Positions 9,263-18,501 are shown, counted from the stretch's first letter. The stretch: 64,000 nucleotides of DNA from Streptomyces sp. NBRC 110035 (GCF_000829695.1 NZ_BBNN01000027.1:203255-267254), one strand, 5' to 3'. Made by a program: numbers and translations. Notes: generated by a model not told the origin, from the sequence alone.

Positions 9263-11305
9263 ATGCTGCTTCTCGAGGGACGACTCGACTCACTGCGCGG
9301 CGAGCTGAACGGCACGCACGCCGCCCAGTGGCGGCGGCTGCACGAGCAGTGCGACTGGTACCGCCGCCAGAACCCGCCCACGGAGCACCCCGAGGCGAGC
9401 ATCACCTACTTCGGCCCCGCCGCCGCGAACCTGGCGCTCGCCTACCGGCTCACGGGCCAGCGCGGATACCTGGAGGAGGCGTGGCGCTGGATCTCCACCT
9501 GCGTGGCCTTCCCCCACTGGGGGCGCGCCCACATGCCCGACCACGACCTGGACGCGGGCTGGCTGCTGCACGGCCTCTCCCTCGCGTACTCCTGGCTGGG
9601 AGAGGACCTGGAGCCGGAGCGGCGTGAGATCCTGCGCGCCAAGCTGGAACTCCAGGGCGAGCGGCTGCACTCCTTCGCCGAGGAGACCGCCGGCCGCTGG
9701 TGGTCGAGCGCGTACTGGCAGAACCACAACTGGATCTGCTGGACCGGTATCGCCACCGCGGGCTACGCGCTGGGACGCTCCGAGTGGAGCAAGGCCGCCC
9801 GGACCAACCTGGAGACCGTCCTCAGGATGCTCCCCGAGGACGGATCGGACTCGGAAGGCGTCGTCTACTGGCGGTACGGAGTGCCGTGGCTCGCCATCCA
9901 CACCGACCTCGTACAGCACCAGGAGCGCGCCGATCTGTGGTCGGCCGGCGGATTCCTGCGCAACACCACGCGCTGGCGCCTGCACCAGAGCGCGCCGGGC
10001 TTCGAGGAGAACATCGACCACGGCGACTGCCACGACCGGCGCAGCGGCCACAGCGTCGCCCTCTACTACCGCCTGGCCTCCGCTTACCGGGACGGCACGG
10101 CGCAGTGGCTGGGGAACCTCGTCGCGGAGCGCCACTTCTGGCGCGAGGCGTACGAGTCGGGTGTACGTCCCGGCGTCATGCCCGAAGCCTTCCTCGAACT
10201 GCTCTGGTACGACCCGCGGGTGACACCCGTGGCACCGGACCGGGAGCCCGGCACCGCGTACTTCCCGGACCTGGGGCAGATCACCACGCGCACCGGCTGG
10301 GACAGCGCCGCGACCTGCGTCAGCTTCAAGGCCGCGCCCGGCGGCGGCCACCGCGCCTGGGACGAGGGGCACCGGCTGAAGGCCGCGGGCGGCTGGGACG
10401 CGATGAGCGCGGGCCACCACCACCCCGACGCCGGCGCCTTCGTCCTCCACTCGCACGGCGCCTTCCTCGCCGTGGACGAGGGCTACAGCAACCACAAGCG
10501 AGCGGCCCACCACAACCTGGTCCTGGTCGACGGAGAGGGCTGGGCGGACGAGGGCCGCTACCACGTGTACGAGGGGATACCCGAGGAGCGCCGGGCGCGG
10601 ATGCGTGACGTGCTCGCCCAGGACGGATTCGCCCACGCCACGGCGGAGTCCGCGGCGATGTTCCCCGAACGGCTGGGCGTACAGCGCGTCGACCGTACGC
10701 TGGTGGTGACGCCTCTGGGGCGCGTGGTCGTCCTCGACGAACTCGAGGCCGCCGCACCTCGCGCGTGGACGTATCTGCTGCACACCGACTGGCCCACGAC
10801 CCAGCTGGACCCCGACGGCTGGCGTCTGGAGTCCGGGCCCGGCAGCGCGCGGCTCACCCGGCTGCTGCCCACCGACGCCACGGCAACGTGCAAGCGCACC
10901 GAGGTGGAGGCGAACCCGACCTCCAGCACCCCCAGTCTCAAGGTCAGCAAGACGCTGCACACCCTGAGCCTCACCACCCCCAGGACCCGTACGGCCACGT
11001 TCATGACCGTCCTCGACAGCGCGGGTTCGCTGGATCCGCTGCCGGGCCCGGCCGTGCTCATGCCGTCGGACCAGGGCCATGCGGTCTCCGTCGGCCAGGG
11101 GGACGAGAAGGAACTGATCCTCCTGGCCCCCCGCGCGGGGATCATCGAGACGGGACGGGTGAGCGCCGACGCGGCGGCGGTCGTCCTCTCCGGCACGCGG
11201 GTCGCCGCTGTACGGGCACGCCGCGTCGACATCGACGGCGCCGTGGCGCTCGGGTCCGACGAGCCGTTCACCGGCGTACTGCCCACCGAGACCACCGGCG
11301 CGTAG
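9263..11305 (+). CDS. Second heparinase II/III-fold lyase
   Basis: This 680-residue cytosolic protein has a helical toroid domain with WWSSAYWQNHNWICW (the Asn-His pair is typical of catalytic residues in this fold) and a beta-sandwich with SAGHHHPDAGAFVLHSHG near 10406-10458, the His/Asp strand of the heparinase II/III family. It begins 6 bases after the first lyase, so the two are coupled. Two intracellular lyases may divide the work by end, linkage (M or G) or chain length. It could be a PL15/PL17-like oligoalginate lyase, but a lyase for a different uronate oligomer cannot be excluded. Confidence 0.78.
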   Translation: MLLLEGRLDSLRGELNGTHAAQWRRLHEQCDWYRRQNPPTEHPEASITYFGPAAANLALAYRLTGQRGYLEEAWRWISTCVAFPHWGRAHMPDHDLDAGWLLHGLSLAYSWLGEDLEPERREILRAKLELQGERLHSFAEETAGRWWSSAYWQNHNWICWTGIATAGYALGRSEWSKAARTNLETVLRMLPEDGSDSEGVVYWRYGVPWLAIHTDLVQHQERADLWSAGGFLRNTTRWRLHQSAPGFEENIDHGDCHDRRSGHSVALYYRLASAYRDGTAQWLGNLVAERHFWREAYESGVRPGVMPEAFLELLWYDPRVTPVAPDREPGTAYFPDLGQITTRTGWDSAATCVSFKAAPGGGHRAWDEGHRLKAAGGWDAMSAGHHHPDAGAFVLHSHGAFLAVDEGYSNHKRAAHHNLVLVDGEGWADEGRYHVYEGIPEERRARMRDVLAQDGFAHATAESAAMFPERLGVQRVDRTLVVTPLGRVVVLDELEAAAPRAWTYLLHTDWPTTQLDPDGWRLESGPGSARLTRLLPTDATATCKRTEVEANPTSSTPSLKVSKTLHTLSLTTPRTRTATFMTVLDSAGSLDPLPGPAVLMPSDQGHAVSVGQGDEKELILLAPRAGIIETGRVSADAAAVVLSGTRVAAVRARRVDIDGAVALGSDEPFTGVLPTETTGA

Positions 11306-11315
11306 GGAGCACACC

Positions 11316-11903
11316 ATGAAGGGCTGGGAGCGAGGTGCACTGCGCGCCATGGAGTTCGTCGCGCAGCCGGCGCTCGCGGGCGCGGCGTTCTGCCTGCTGG
11401 CACTCGGCGTCGTCACCTGGCTCCCGGCCCTGGCCGCCGCGGCGGTCGCGTTGCAGGACTGGCGCGGGGACGGCGGTGGGCGACCGTTCACCAAAACTCT
11501 GCGTGCCTTCCCGCGCTGCTGGCGCGTCCTGTGGAAGGACGCCCTCGCGGCCAGCGCCCTGATCGCCCTCCTGGCGACGAACTCCCTCTTCCTGCTGGGC
11601 CGGGCAAGTCCGGCCGCCTGGACCCTGCTTCCCGTCCAGCTCGCCCTGCTGGCCGCTCTGGCGGTCTACGCGCTGTCACTCGCCGCCTCGGCCGCGGTCG
11701 GCACCGAAGACGGGTTCCGCCGCCGGGCGGCCGTCCTCGCCTTCGCCTCGCCGCGACGCAGCCTGGTTCTGCTGCTCGCCCTGGTGCTCGTGCCGCCGGC
11801 GATGCTGCCCGTTCCCTTCGGCCCCCTGCTGCTCGGGCCCACCGTCCCGCTCCTCCTGGCTCTGTCCCTGTACGCACCCCTGACTCCGAGGAAACCAGCA
11901 TGA
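11316..11903 (+). CDS. DUF624 (YesL-like) membrane protein
   Basis: This 195-residue protein has about five hydrophobic segments. It matches the DUF624/YesL family in size and in its first helix followed by a WRVLWKDA-type segment. YesL-like genes are regularly found with sugar ABC importers and polysaccharide lyase operons, but their molecular function is unknown. It starts 10 bases after the second lyase and its stop overlaps the next start as ATGA. Confidence 0.8.
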   Translation: MKGWERGALRAMEFVAQPALAGAAFCLLALGVVTWLPALAAAAVALQDWRGDGGGRPFTKTLRAFPRCWRVLWKDALAASALIALLATNSLFLLGRASPAAWTLLPVQLALLAALAVYALSLAASAAVGTEDGFRRRAAVLAFASPRRSLVLLLALVLVPPAMLPVPFGPLLLGPTVPLLLALSLYAPLTPRKPA

Positions 11904-12976
11904 GACTCATCCGGTACATCGCGTCGGCTGCCGCCCTGTTAGCCGTGACAGGGACGACCGCGCCCGCGGCGTCCGCCGCCGCGCCCCGGGGCGGACACGA
12001 CATCTACGTGTCGCCACGCGGCAGCGACACCAACCCCGGCACCCGCCGGGCTCCCTTCGCCGGCATCCAGCAGGCCCTGGACGTGGCAGGGCCCGGGTCG
12101 ACCGTGCACCTGGCACCGGGGCGCTACCTGCAGGACTTCGTCAGCCGGAGCCCCGACGTCACCCTCACCGGGCCCTCCTCCGCTGTGGTCCAGGGATCCG
12201 GTGAGGGTCGTGCCATCGGGGAGATCCAGCACGACCGCGTCCGGCTGACGGGATTCACCATCGACGGCCTGATTGGTGATGCCGGCGAGAAAACCGGCTA
12301 TCGTAAGAAGCTCTTGTATGTCATGAGCCTGACACCTGGAGACGGTGTCGACGGCCTGCGCATCACCCGGATGACCTTCCGCAACGCCGGCGAGGAGTGC
12401 GTACGGCTGCGCTACCTGGTCACCGGCGCCGAGGTCGCCCACAACCGGATCACCGGATGCGGGGTGTGGGACTTCCGCTTCGCCGACGGCGGCAAGGTCG
12501 GCGAGGGCATCTACCTGGGGACGGCGCCCGAGCAGCAGGGTATGAACGGTGCTCCCGACGACCGGCCGGACGTGAGCCGGGACAACTGGATCCACCACAA
12601 CACGATCGACACCCAGGGCAACGAGTGCGTGGACATCAAGGAGAACTCCACCGCGAACCTCGTCGAGAGCAACGACTGCACAGGCCAGCTGGACCCCAAC
12701 TCCGCGGGTCTGGACGCGCGCGGCAGCGGCAACACGTTCCGGGCCAACCGCTCGTACGGCAACGTCGGTGCCGGGGTCCGGGTCGGTGGTGACACCCCCA
12801 CGGACGGCACCGGCAACAACATCGAGGGCAACGTCCTCCTCTCCAACTCTGCGGGGGGCATCAAGTTCCAGGCCACCCCGCAGGGCCGGGTGTGCGGAAA
12901 CACCCTGGCCGACAACACCGGCGGCGACGCGACGGGCACGTACGGCAACGAGTACGAGCCGTCGCGTCCCTGCTGA
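11900..12976 (+). CDS. Secreted right-handed parallel beta-helix protein (candidate lyase)
   Basis: This 358-residue protein has a Sec signal peptide of about 28 residues ending ASAAA. It opens with DIYVSPRGSDTNPGTRRAPF, the usual start of DUF1565/pectate-lyase-like beta-helices, and continues with repeated Asn/Gly-rich rungs such as NRITGC, NWIHHNTI and NNIEGNVLLSN. The fold is shared by PL6, pectate lyases and mannuronan epimerases. No decisive catalytic signature was recognised. Codon 14 (11939-11941) is the rare TTA Leu codon, read by the bldA tRNA in Streptomyces, so translation may depend on development. The ATG overlaps the preceding stop. Confidence 0.78.
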   Translation: MRLIRYIASAAALLAVTGTTAPAASAAAPRGGHDIYVSPRGSDTNPGTRRAPFAGIQQALDVAGPGSTVHLAPGRYLQDFVSRSPDVTLTGPSSAVVQGSGEGRAIGEIQHDRVRLTGFTIDGLIGDAGEKTGYRKKLLYVMSLTPGDGVDGLRITRMTFRNAGEECVRLRYLVTGAEVAHNRITGCGVWDFRFADGGKVGEGIYLGTAPEQQGMNGAPDDRPDVSRDNWIHHNTIDTQGNECVDIKENSTANLVESNDCTGQLDPNSAGLDARGSGNTFRANRSYGNVGAGVRVGGDTPTDGTGNNIEGNVLLSNSAGGIKFQATPQGRVCGNTLADNTGGDATGTYGNEYEPSRPC

Positions 12977-13024
12977 CCGCAGAAGAAGACACTCGACACA
13001 ACCCCACGAATGAGGGAAAAAGAC

Positions 13025-13804
13025 ATGAGTATCACCCGCAAGCGCACTCTCGCCACCACAGGCGTGGCCGCGCTCTCCGCCCTGGCCGCCCTGACCCTCC
13101 CGCTCGTCACGGGCGGCACCGCCGTCGCCGCCGCCCCGTGCGACTATCCCGCCCAGCAGCTCAACCTGACCAACTGGAAGGTCACCCTGCCGACCGGTTC
13201 GAGCGGCTCGCCCACCGAGGTCAAGCAGCCCGCGCTCGCCACCTACTCGGCCAGCCCCTGGTTCACCGTGAACTCCAAGTGCAGCGGCGTCCAGTTCCGG
13301 TCGGCGGTCAACGCCGTCACGACGCCCAACTCCAGCTACGGGCGCGCCGAGCTGCGTGAGATGGCCGACAACGGCACCAGCAACGCCTCCTGGTCGGCCA
13401 CCTCCGGCACCCACACCCTGACCTTCAGGGAGGCGTTCAACAAGCTCCCCAACGACAAGGACCACGTCGTCGGAGCCCAGATCCACGACGGCGACGACGA
13501 CGTCACCGTCTTCCGCCTCGAAGGCACCAGCCTCTACATCACCAAGGGTGACACCACCCACCACAAGCTGGTGACCAGCAACTACAAGCTGAACACGGTC
13601 TTCGAGGGCAAGTTCGTCGTCAGCGGCGGCCAGATCAAGGTGTACTACAACGGCGTCCTCCAGACGACCATCGCGCACACCGCGTCCGGGAACTACTTCA
13701 AGGCCGGGGCGTACACCCAGGCCAACTGCGGCAACTCCTCCCCGTGCAGCAGCTCCAACTACGGGCAGGTGAGCCTCTACAAGCTCCAGGTCACCCACAA
13801 CTGA
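13025..13804 (+). CDS. Secreted PL7 alginate lyase
   Basis: This 259-residue protein has a signal peptide ending near AVAAA and a single PL7 jelly-roll domain starting CDYPAQQLNLTNWKVTLP. All three conserved PL7 active-site motifs are present: RAELRE (R-x-E-L-R type), QIH within VVGAQIHDG, and YFKAGAYTQ. In this family QIH rather than QVH is associated with preference for guluronate-containing alginate. The start at 13025 is chosen over an ATG 15 bases earlier because GAGGGA lies just before it. It is the only clear extracellular endolyase here. A perfect hairpin follows 10 bases after the stop. Confidence 0.93.
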   Translation: MSITRKRTLATTGVAALSALAALTLPLVTGGTAVAAAPCDYPAQQLNLTNWKVTLPTGSSGSPTEVKQPALATYSASPWFTVNSKCSGVQFRSAVNAVTTPNSSYGRAELREMADNGTSNASWSATSGTHTLTFREAFNKLPNDKDHVVGAQIHDGDDDVTVFRLEGTSLYITKGDTTHHKLVTSNYKLNTVFEGKFVVSGGQIKVYYNGVLQTTIAHTASGNYFKAGAYTQANCGNSSPCSSSNYGQVSLYKLQVTHN

Positions 13805-13814
13805 GAGACGGGGC

Positions 13815-13847
13815 GGTGCCGGGCCTCGGACTAGGAGGCCCGGCACC
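13815..13847 (+). terminator. Rho-independent-like hairpin after the alginate lyase
   Basis: GGTGCCGGGCCTC and its exact complement form 13-base arms around a 7-base loop. There is no U-tract, as is common in Streptomyces. It probably ends the importer/lyase operon and separates the KDPG aldolase/KDG kinase pair. Confidence 0.75.
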
Positions 13848-14051
13848 TCCCGGCACGGTACAACGAGCGGACCCGGTCTCCCACGCCGCCCGCCCGTCCG
13901 GGAGCGGTCGCTCCCGGACGGGCTTCCCCGCGGCCGGCGGGGCGCGGCCTCCTGACGGCCCCCTCCGCCACTGCACACCATCCGCGATCGGCCGCGCGCG
14001 GGCCGGTCCCCGAAGCGAAGCATCCACTCCAGAACAGGACATGAAGCGGAA

Positions 14052-14729
14052 ATGACCAGTGCCGACGACCCGGCGCCCGCACGGCCGGAATGCCCGATCA
14101 CCGCGGAGATCACCTCCCGCGGTCTGATCGCGATCCTGCGCGCCCCCACCGCCGAGCACTTCCCGGCGATCGCCGACACGCTGCTCGACGCAGGGATCCA
14201 CGCGATCGAGATCACCCTCACCACTCACGGCGCCCTGCAGTGCATCCGCGAGCTCACGGCCGCCTACGGCCGGCAGGCGCTCATCGGTGCGGGGACCGTC
14301 CTGACCGCCGGCCAGGCGCGGAGCTGCGTCGATGCCGGTGCCCGCTTCCTGGTCTCGCCCGTCGCGGCGCCCGAGGTCGTTCGAACGGCCCGCGCCGCGG
14401 GCGTGGCCGCCTACCCCGGTGCGCTCACACCCACCGAGATCCACGCCGCCGGCCGTACCGGCGCGCCCGCTGTGAAACTCTTTCCCGCCTCGGCCGTCTC
14501 GCCCCGGTACGTCTCGGACCTGAGCGGTCCGCTTCCCGGCGTCCCCCTCATCCCCACCGGCGGCATCTCCCTGACCGGTATCCCGGCATGGACCGCGGCC
14601 GGAGTCGCCGCCGTGGGCCTGGGCACGCCCCTGATCGGCACGGCGGCGACGGAGGGCGTCGACGACCGCCTCGCGGCCCGCTGCCGACAGGCCCTCGCGG
14701 CCGTCTCCGAAGGCAGGGCCGCCCGATGA
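14052..14729 (+). CDS. eda: 2-keto-3-deoxy-6-phosphogluconate (KDPG) aldolase
   Basis: This 225-residue class I aldolase of the KDPG/KHG family shows IAILRAP at the first strand, IEITLTT with the catalytic Glu, LIGAGTVLT, and VKLFPAS with the Schiff-base Lys. It cleaves KDPG to pyruvate and glyceraldehyde-3-phosphate, the last step of alginate or uronate catabolism. The stop overlaps the kinase start (ATGA). It follows a 247-base gap with a terminator, so it probably has its own promoter. Confidence 0.92.
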   Translation: MTSADDPAPARPECPITAEITSRGLIAILRAPTAEHFPAIADTLLDAGIHAIEITLTTHGALQCIRELTAAYGRQALIGAGTVLTAGQARSCVDAGARFLVSPVAAPEVVRTARAAGVAAYPGALTPTEIHAAGRTGAPAVKLFPASAVSPRYVSDLSGPLPGVPLIPTGGISLTGIPAWTAAGVAAVGLGTPLIGTAATEGVDDRLAARCRQALAAVSEGRAAR

Positions 14730-15706
14730 CACGCTCCCCGGCCACCCCCGCACAGCGGGACGACGGCGGCCTGCTCACCTTTGGCGAGACGATGGGCCTG
14801 ATCACCGCGACGACGATCGGCACCCTGGAGTACGCACGCGACTTCACCTTCGGTATCGGCGGTGCCGAGAGCAACGTGGCCATCGGCGCCGCGCGCCTCG
14901 GGGCCCCGGTCACCTGGATCGGCCGGGTGGGGAGCGACGCGGCCGGAGATCTCGTCGGACGCCGCCTCAGGGCGGAAGGCGTCCGGACCATGGCGGTCCG
15001 GGACCCCTCGTTCACCGGGCTCATGGTCCGCCACCACCGTGCCGCCACCGTGGTCCACGTCGACTACCACCGTGCCGGATCGGCCGGCTCCCGCCTCACC
15101 TCACGCGACATCCCGGTCGACACGGTCCGCCGGGCCGCGATCCTGCATCTCACCGGCATCACCCCGGCCCTCAGCCCCTCCGCCCGCCAGGCAGCCCGGG
15201 ACGCGGTCGCCGCGGCGAAGGCGAACGGCGTACGCGTCAGCATCGACGTGAACCACCGCAGCAAGCTCTGGGACGCGGACACCGCCCGCCGCGAGCTGCG
15301 CCGGTTCGTCGCGGAGGCCGACATCGTCTTCGCCGGGATCGAGGAAGCCCAGCTCGTCCTCGGTTCAGTAGCGGACGATCCCGAACCCCTGGCCGTGGCC
15401 CTGGCGGCGACGGGGCCGGGCGAGGCCGTCGTGAAGACCGGTGCCCGGGGATGCACCGCTCACATCGACGGCGCGATCCACGAGGAACCGGCACTGTCCG
15501 TCCCCGTCGTCGACACCGTCGGGGCCGGCGACGCGTTCGTGGCCGGATACCTGGCGGAACATCTGCGAGGAGCCGGCCCCGTCCAAAGGCTCCGGACAGC
15601 ATGCGCCATGGGCGCCTACGCCGTGTCCGTCCCCGGCGACTGCGAACTGCTCCCGACCCGCGGCGAACTGGAGACCTTTCTGAGGACCGGAGACATCCTG
15701 CGATGA
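14726..15706 (+). CDS. kdgK: 2-keto-3-deoxygluconate (KDG) kinase, PfkB family
   Basis: This 326-residue ribokinase/PfkB-family sugar kinase has an N-terminal GGAESNVAIGAARLG substrate-binding signature and a C-terminal DTVGAGDAFVAGYL with the anion-hole glycines and catalytic Asp. KDG specificity is inferred from the coupled KDPG aldolase gene and from the DEH-reductase candidate upstream; sequence alone gives only a PfkB-family sugar kinase. Together they feed pyruvate and triose phosphate into central metabolism. Confidence 0.88.
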   Translation: MTRSPATPAQRDDGGLLTFGETMGLITATTIGTLEYARDFTFGIGGAESNVAIGAARLGAPVTWIGRVGSDAAGDLVGRRLRAEGVRTMAVRDPSFTGLMVRHHRAATVVHVDYHRAGSAGSRLTSRDIPVDTVRRAAILHLTGITPALSPSARQAARDAVAAAKANGVRVSIDVNHRSKLWDADTARRELRRFVAEADIVFAGIEEAQLVLGSVADDPEPLAVALAATGPGEAVVKTGARGCTAHIDGAIHEEPALSVPVVDTVGAGDAFVAGYLAEHLRGAGPVQRLRTACAMGAYAVSVPGDCELLPTRGELETFLRTGDILR

Positions 15707-15760
15707 GCGGATGCCCGTGAAACCGAGCACCCGCTCGGCTCCCGCCGAGACGATCAGCCC

Positions 15761-16390
15761 ATGAGCCGACGCCCGGTGACTCTGCACCGGATCGTGTTCA
15801 CCGACTGGCAGGCCGTTCACGCGTGGGCCGGCCTCCCCGACGCCTGCCGCTTCCAGCCCTGGGGGCCGAACACCGAGGAGCAGACCCGTGATTTCGTGAG
15901 GGCCTCGGTCGAAGCCTGGGCACACGAACCGCCGCGGAGGCTGGCCCACGTGGCGCGCGTCGGGAACGCCGTCGTCGGTATGGGGGTGTTGCATGTCCGC
16001 AGTCACACACAGCGCCAGGGTGAGATCTCCTACGTCGTGCACCCGGGGGTGTGGGGGCAGGGCATCGGCACGGAGATCGGGCGGTCGCTGCTCTCGCTGG
16101 GCTTCGACCGGTGGGGACTCCACCGGATCCGCGCCACGTGCGACCCCCGGAACCAGGGATCCTCCCGGGTGCTGACGAAGCTCGGCATGACGTACGAGGG
16201 GCGCCACCGGCACACGGCGTGGATCCGGGACGGATGGCGGGACAGCCTGGTGTTCGGCATCCTCGAAGAGGAATGGCGTGCCGGAACCCGGAGCGGTGCC
16301 GACGCCGGCGCGCAGCAGCCGCCTCCCCCTGCCCCGGGTACCGGGGGAACCTCAGTACGAGCCGAGTCGAAAGGTGGTGGCCCGCGATGA
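15761..16390 (+). CDS. GNAT N-acetyltransferase (RimJ/RimL-like)
   Basis: This 209-residue protein has the GNAT fold: an acetyl-CoA loop VWGQGIGTEIGRSLL, the strand ISYVVHPG before it, and the closing LTKLGMTYEG typical of RimJ/RimL-type acetyltransferases. The last ~35 residues are a Ser/Gly/Pro-rich tail. It lies 54 bases after kdgK on the same strand but has no evident role in alginate use. The substrate is unknown. Confidence 0.85.
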   Translation: MSRRPVTLHRIVFTDWQAVHAWAGLPDACRFQPWGPNTEEQTRDFVRASVEAWAHEPPRRLAHVARVGNAVVGMGVLHVRSHTQRQGEISYVVHPGVWGQGIGTEIGRSLLSLGFDRWGLHRIRATCDPRNQGSSRVLTKLGMTYEGRHRHTAWIRDGWRDSLVFGILEEEWRAGTRSGADAGAQQPPPPAPGTGGTSVRAESKGGGPR

Positions 16391-16600
16391 GCGGTGGACC
16401 TCCCAGTCGCGTGCGGCACGCTACCGCCCGCACGAGGTCCTGAGCCGGTGCTCACGCACGGAGTCGACGGCACCCCACCGCAGCGTGACTACCGCCGCCC
16501 TGCACTGACCAAGAAGGTGGTGCGCTACGGGGAGGGAGGTGCGGCTGACGCCCACCGAGTGGCACCCGCGTGAGAATCTCGTCGAGGCCGTCGACGAACG

Positions 16601-16631
16601 GGCGCGCGCCGAGACGGTCCCGGCGCGCGCC
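16601..16631. terminator. GC-only inverted repeat between convergent genes
   Basis: Two copies of the self-complementary 10-mer GGCGCGCGCC (16601-16610, 16622-16631) lie 11 bases apart, between the acetyltransferase and the ABC permease. Position suggests a bidirectional terminator, but there is no T-run. Confidence 0.4.
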
Positions 16632-16670
16632 ACCGGGGGAAGGATCACGCTCGATCGTGGGTGCGGCCCG

Positions 16671-17456
16671 TTAGTTGGGGTCGCGCTCGAAGAGCGACTT
16701 CGACCAGAAGTAGCCGAGGGCGGACAGACCCACGCACCAGGCGATGGCAAGCCACCCGTTGTGACCGATCTCGGTTCCGAGGAGCAGTCCGCGCAGGGTC
16801 TCGATGGCGGGGGTGAAGGGCTGGTACTCGGCGATCGGCTGGAACCAGCCCGGCATGGTGTCGGCCGGGATGAAGGCGCTCGAGATGAGCGGCAGCAAGA
16901 TCAACGGCATGGCCATGTTGCTGGCCGCCTCGGCGTTCGGACTGGCCAGCCCCATGCCGACCGCGATCCAGGTGAGCGCCAGGGCGAACAGCGCGAGCAG
17001 TCCGAACGCCGCCAGCCACTCCAGCACCGTCGCGTCGGTGGACCGGAAGCCGATGGCCGCGGCGACGGCCCCGACGAGGACCAGACTGATGAGCACCTGC
17101 AACACGCTGCCGATCACGTGCCCGATGAGCACCGAGCCTCGGTGGACCGCCATGGTGCGGAAGCGGGCGATGATGCCCTCGGACATGTCGGTGGAGACGG
17201 ACACCGCGGCCCCGATGACGGTGCTGCCGATGGTCATCAGCAGGATGCCGGGAACGATGTAGGCAATGTACTCGGAGCGGTCGGCGCCGCCGATGCCCGC
17301 GCTCATCACGTCGCCGAAGATGTAGACGAAGAGCAGCAGCATCATGACGGGCGTGAGCAGCAGGTTCAGTGTCAGGGACGGATAGCGCCGGGCGTGCAGC
17401 AGATTGCGGCGCAACATCGTGTTCGAGTCGCGGACCACGAGGGACAGGGCGCTCAT
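16671..17456 (-). CDS. ABC-2 type exporter permease (DrrB-like)
   Basis: This 261-residue membrane protein has six hydrophobic segments and the ABC2_membrane architecture (RNLLHARRYPSLTLNLLLTPV at the start, then LLFVYIFG). It ends near the cytoplasmic LFERDPN. The ATG at 17456 overlaps the ATPase stop by four bases; the long open frame upstream is non-coding. With the adjacent DrrA-like ATPase it forms an export pump of unknown substrate. Confidence 0.9.
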   Translation of the reverse strand: MSALSLVVRDSNTMLRRNLLHARRYPSLTLNLLLTPVMMLLLFVYIFGDVMSAGIGGADRSEYIAYIVPGILLMTIGSTVIGAAVSVSTDMSEGIIARFRTMAVHRGSVLIGHVIGSVLQVLISLVLVGAVAAAIGFRSTDATVLEWLAAFGLLALFALALTWIAVGMGLASPNAEAASNMAMPLILLPLISSAFIPADTMPGWFQPIAEYQPFTPAIETLRGLLLGTEIGHNGWLAIAWCVGLSALGYFWSKSLFERDPN

Positions 17457-18445
17457 CGGGCAGCCTCCTTGTGCTTGTCGGTGCCGCCGGTCAGGGCGAA
17501 GAAGACGTCGTCGAGGTCGGGGGTGTGCACGGACAGCTCGTCCGACTCGATACCGGCCGAGTCCAGCCAGTCGAGAAGGGAGCGCAGTTCGCGCTGGGTG
17601 CCGTCGCTGGGGATGCGCAGGACCAGCGCGTCGTCGTCGCGGTTGGCCTCGTGCAGCGTGGCGACGGCGGTCTGGTAGGCCGCCGGGTCGGTGAAGCGGA
17701 GCCGGACGTGCCCGCCGGGGATGAGCCGCTTGAGCTCCTCGGCGCTTCCCTCGGCGGCGATCTTGCCGTTGTTCAGCACGGCGATGCGGTCGGCCAGTTC
17801 GTCGGCCTCCTCCAGGTACTGGGTGGTGAGGAAGACGGTGACGCCGTCGGCGAGCAGCTCGCGGATGATCTGCCACATGTTGTGCCGGGAGCGTGGGTCG
17901 AGGCCGGTGGTGGGTTCGTCGAGGAAGATGATCCGCGGGTCGCCCACCAGCGTCATCGCCAGGTCCAGACGGCGCTTCATACCGCCGGAGTAGGACGAGG
18001 CGGGCTTCTTCGCCGCGTCGGTGAGGTCGAAGCGCTCCAGCAGTTCCGCGGCGACGCGCCGGCCCTCCTGCCGGGGCAGATGCTGCAGGTCGGCCATGAG
18101 GAGCATGTTCTCCTCCCCGGTGATCAGGCCGTCGACGGCGGAGAACTGCCCGGTGACGCCGATCGCGGCGCGCACGGCCTGCGGCGCGGTGGCGATGTCG
18201 TGCCCGCCGACGCGCAGCTCACCCGCGTCGGCGGTGATGAGCGTGGAGAGGATCTTGACGGCGGTGGTCTTGCCCGCGCCGTTCGGCCCGAGCAGGGCGA
18301 ACACGGACCCGGTCGGGATGTGCAGGTCGATGCCGTCGAGGACGGTCTTGTCACCGAAGGACTTGCGCAGCCCGACGGCCGAGATCGCGGCCGGGGGCGG
18401 CACACCCTCACCCTTCCTGGACGTGGGCATGACAGAAGAAGGCAT
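17453..18445 (-). CDS. ABC exporter ATP-binding protein (DrrA-like)
   Basis: This 330-residue single ATPase has Walker A GPNGAGKTT, signature YSGGMKRRLDL, Walker B IIFLDEPTTGLD and an H-loop replaced by Gln (TTQYLEEAD), as in daunorubicin-resistance DrrA proteins. The C-terminal ~90 residues form the DrrA extension. It lies downstream of DUF4097 (gap 56 bases) and overlaps the permease. Whether it exports a drug, a lipid or a peptide is not shown. Confidence 0.92.
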   Translation of the reverse strand: MPSSVMPTSRKGEGVPPPAAISAVGLRKSFGDKTVLDGIDLHIPTGSVFALLGPNGAGKTTAVKILSTLITADAGELRVGGHDIATAPQAVRAAIGVTGQFSAVDGLITGEENMLLMADLQHLPRQEGRRVAAELLERFDLTDAAKKPASSYSGGMKRRLDLAMTLVGDPRIIFLDEPTTGLDPRSRHNMWQIIRELLADGVTVFLTTQYLEEADELADRIAVLNNGKIAAEGSAEELKRLIPGGHVRLRFTDPAAYQTAVATLHEANRDDDALVLRIPSDGTQRELRSLLDWLDSAGIESDELSVHTPDLDDVFFALTGGTDKHKEAAR

Positions 18446-18501
18446 GGAGCGCTCCCTTTCGGAGGCTTTCGTAACAGGGGATGAGCGGGGGCGGGTGGTG
18501 C

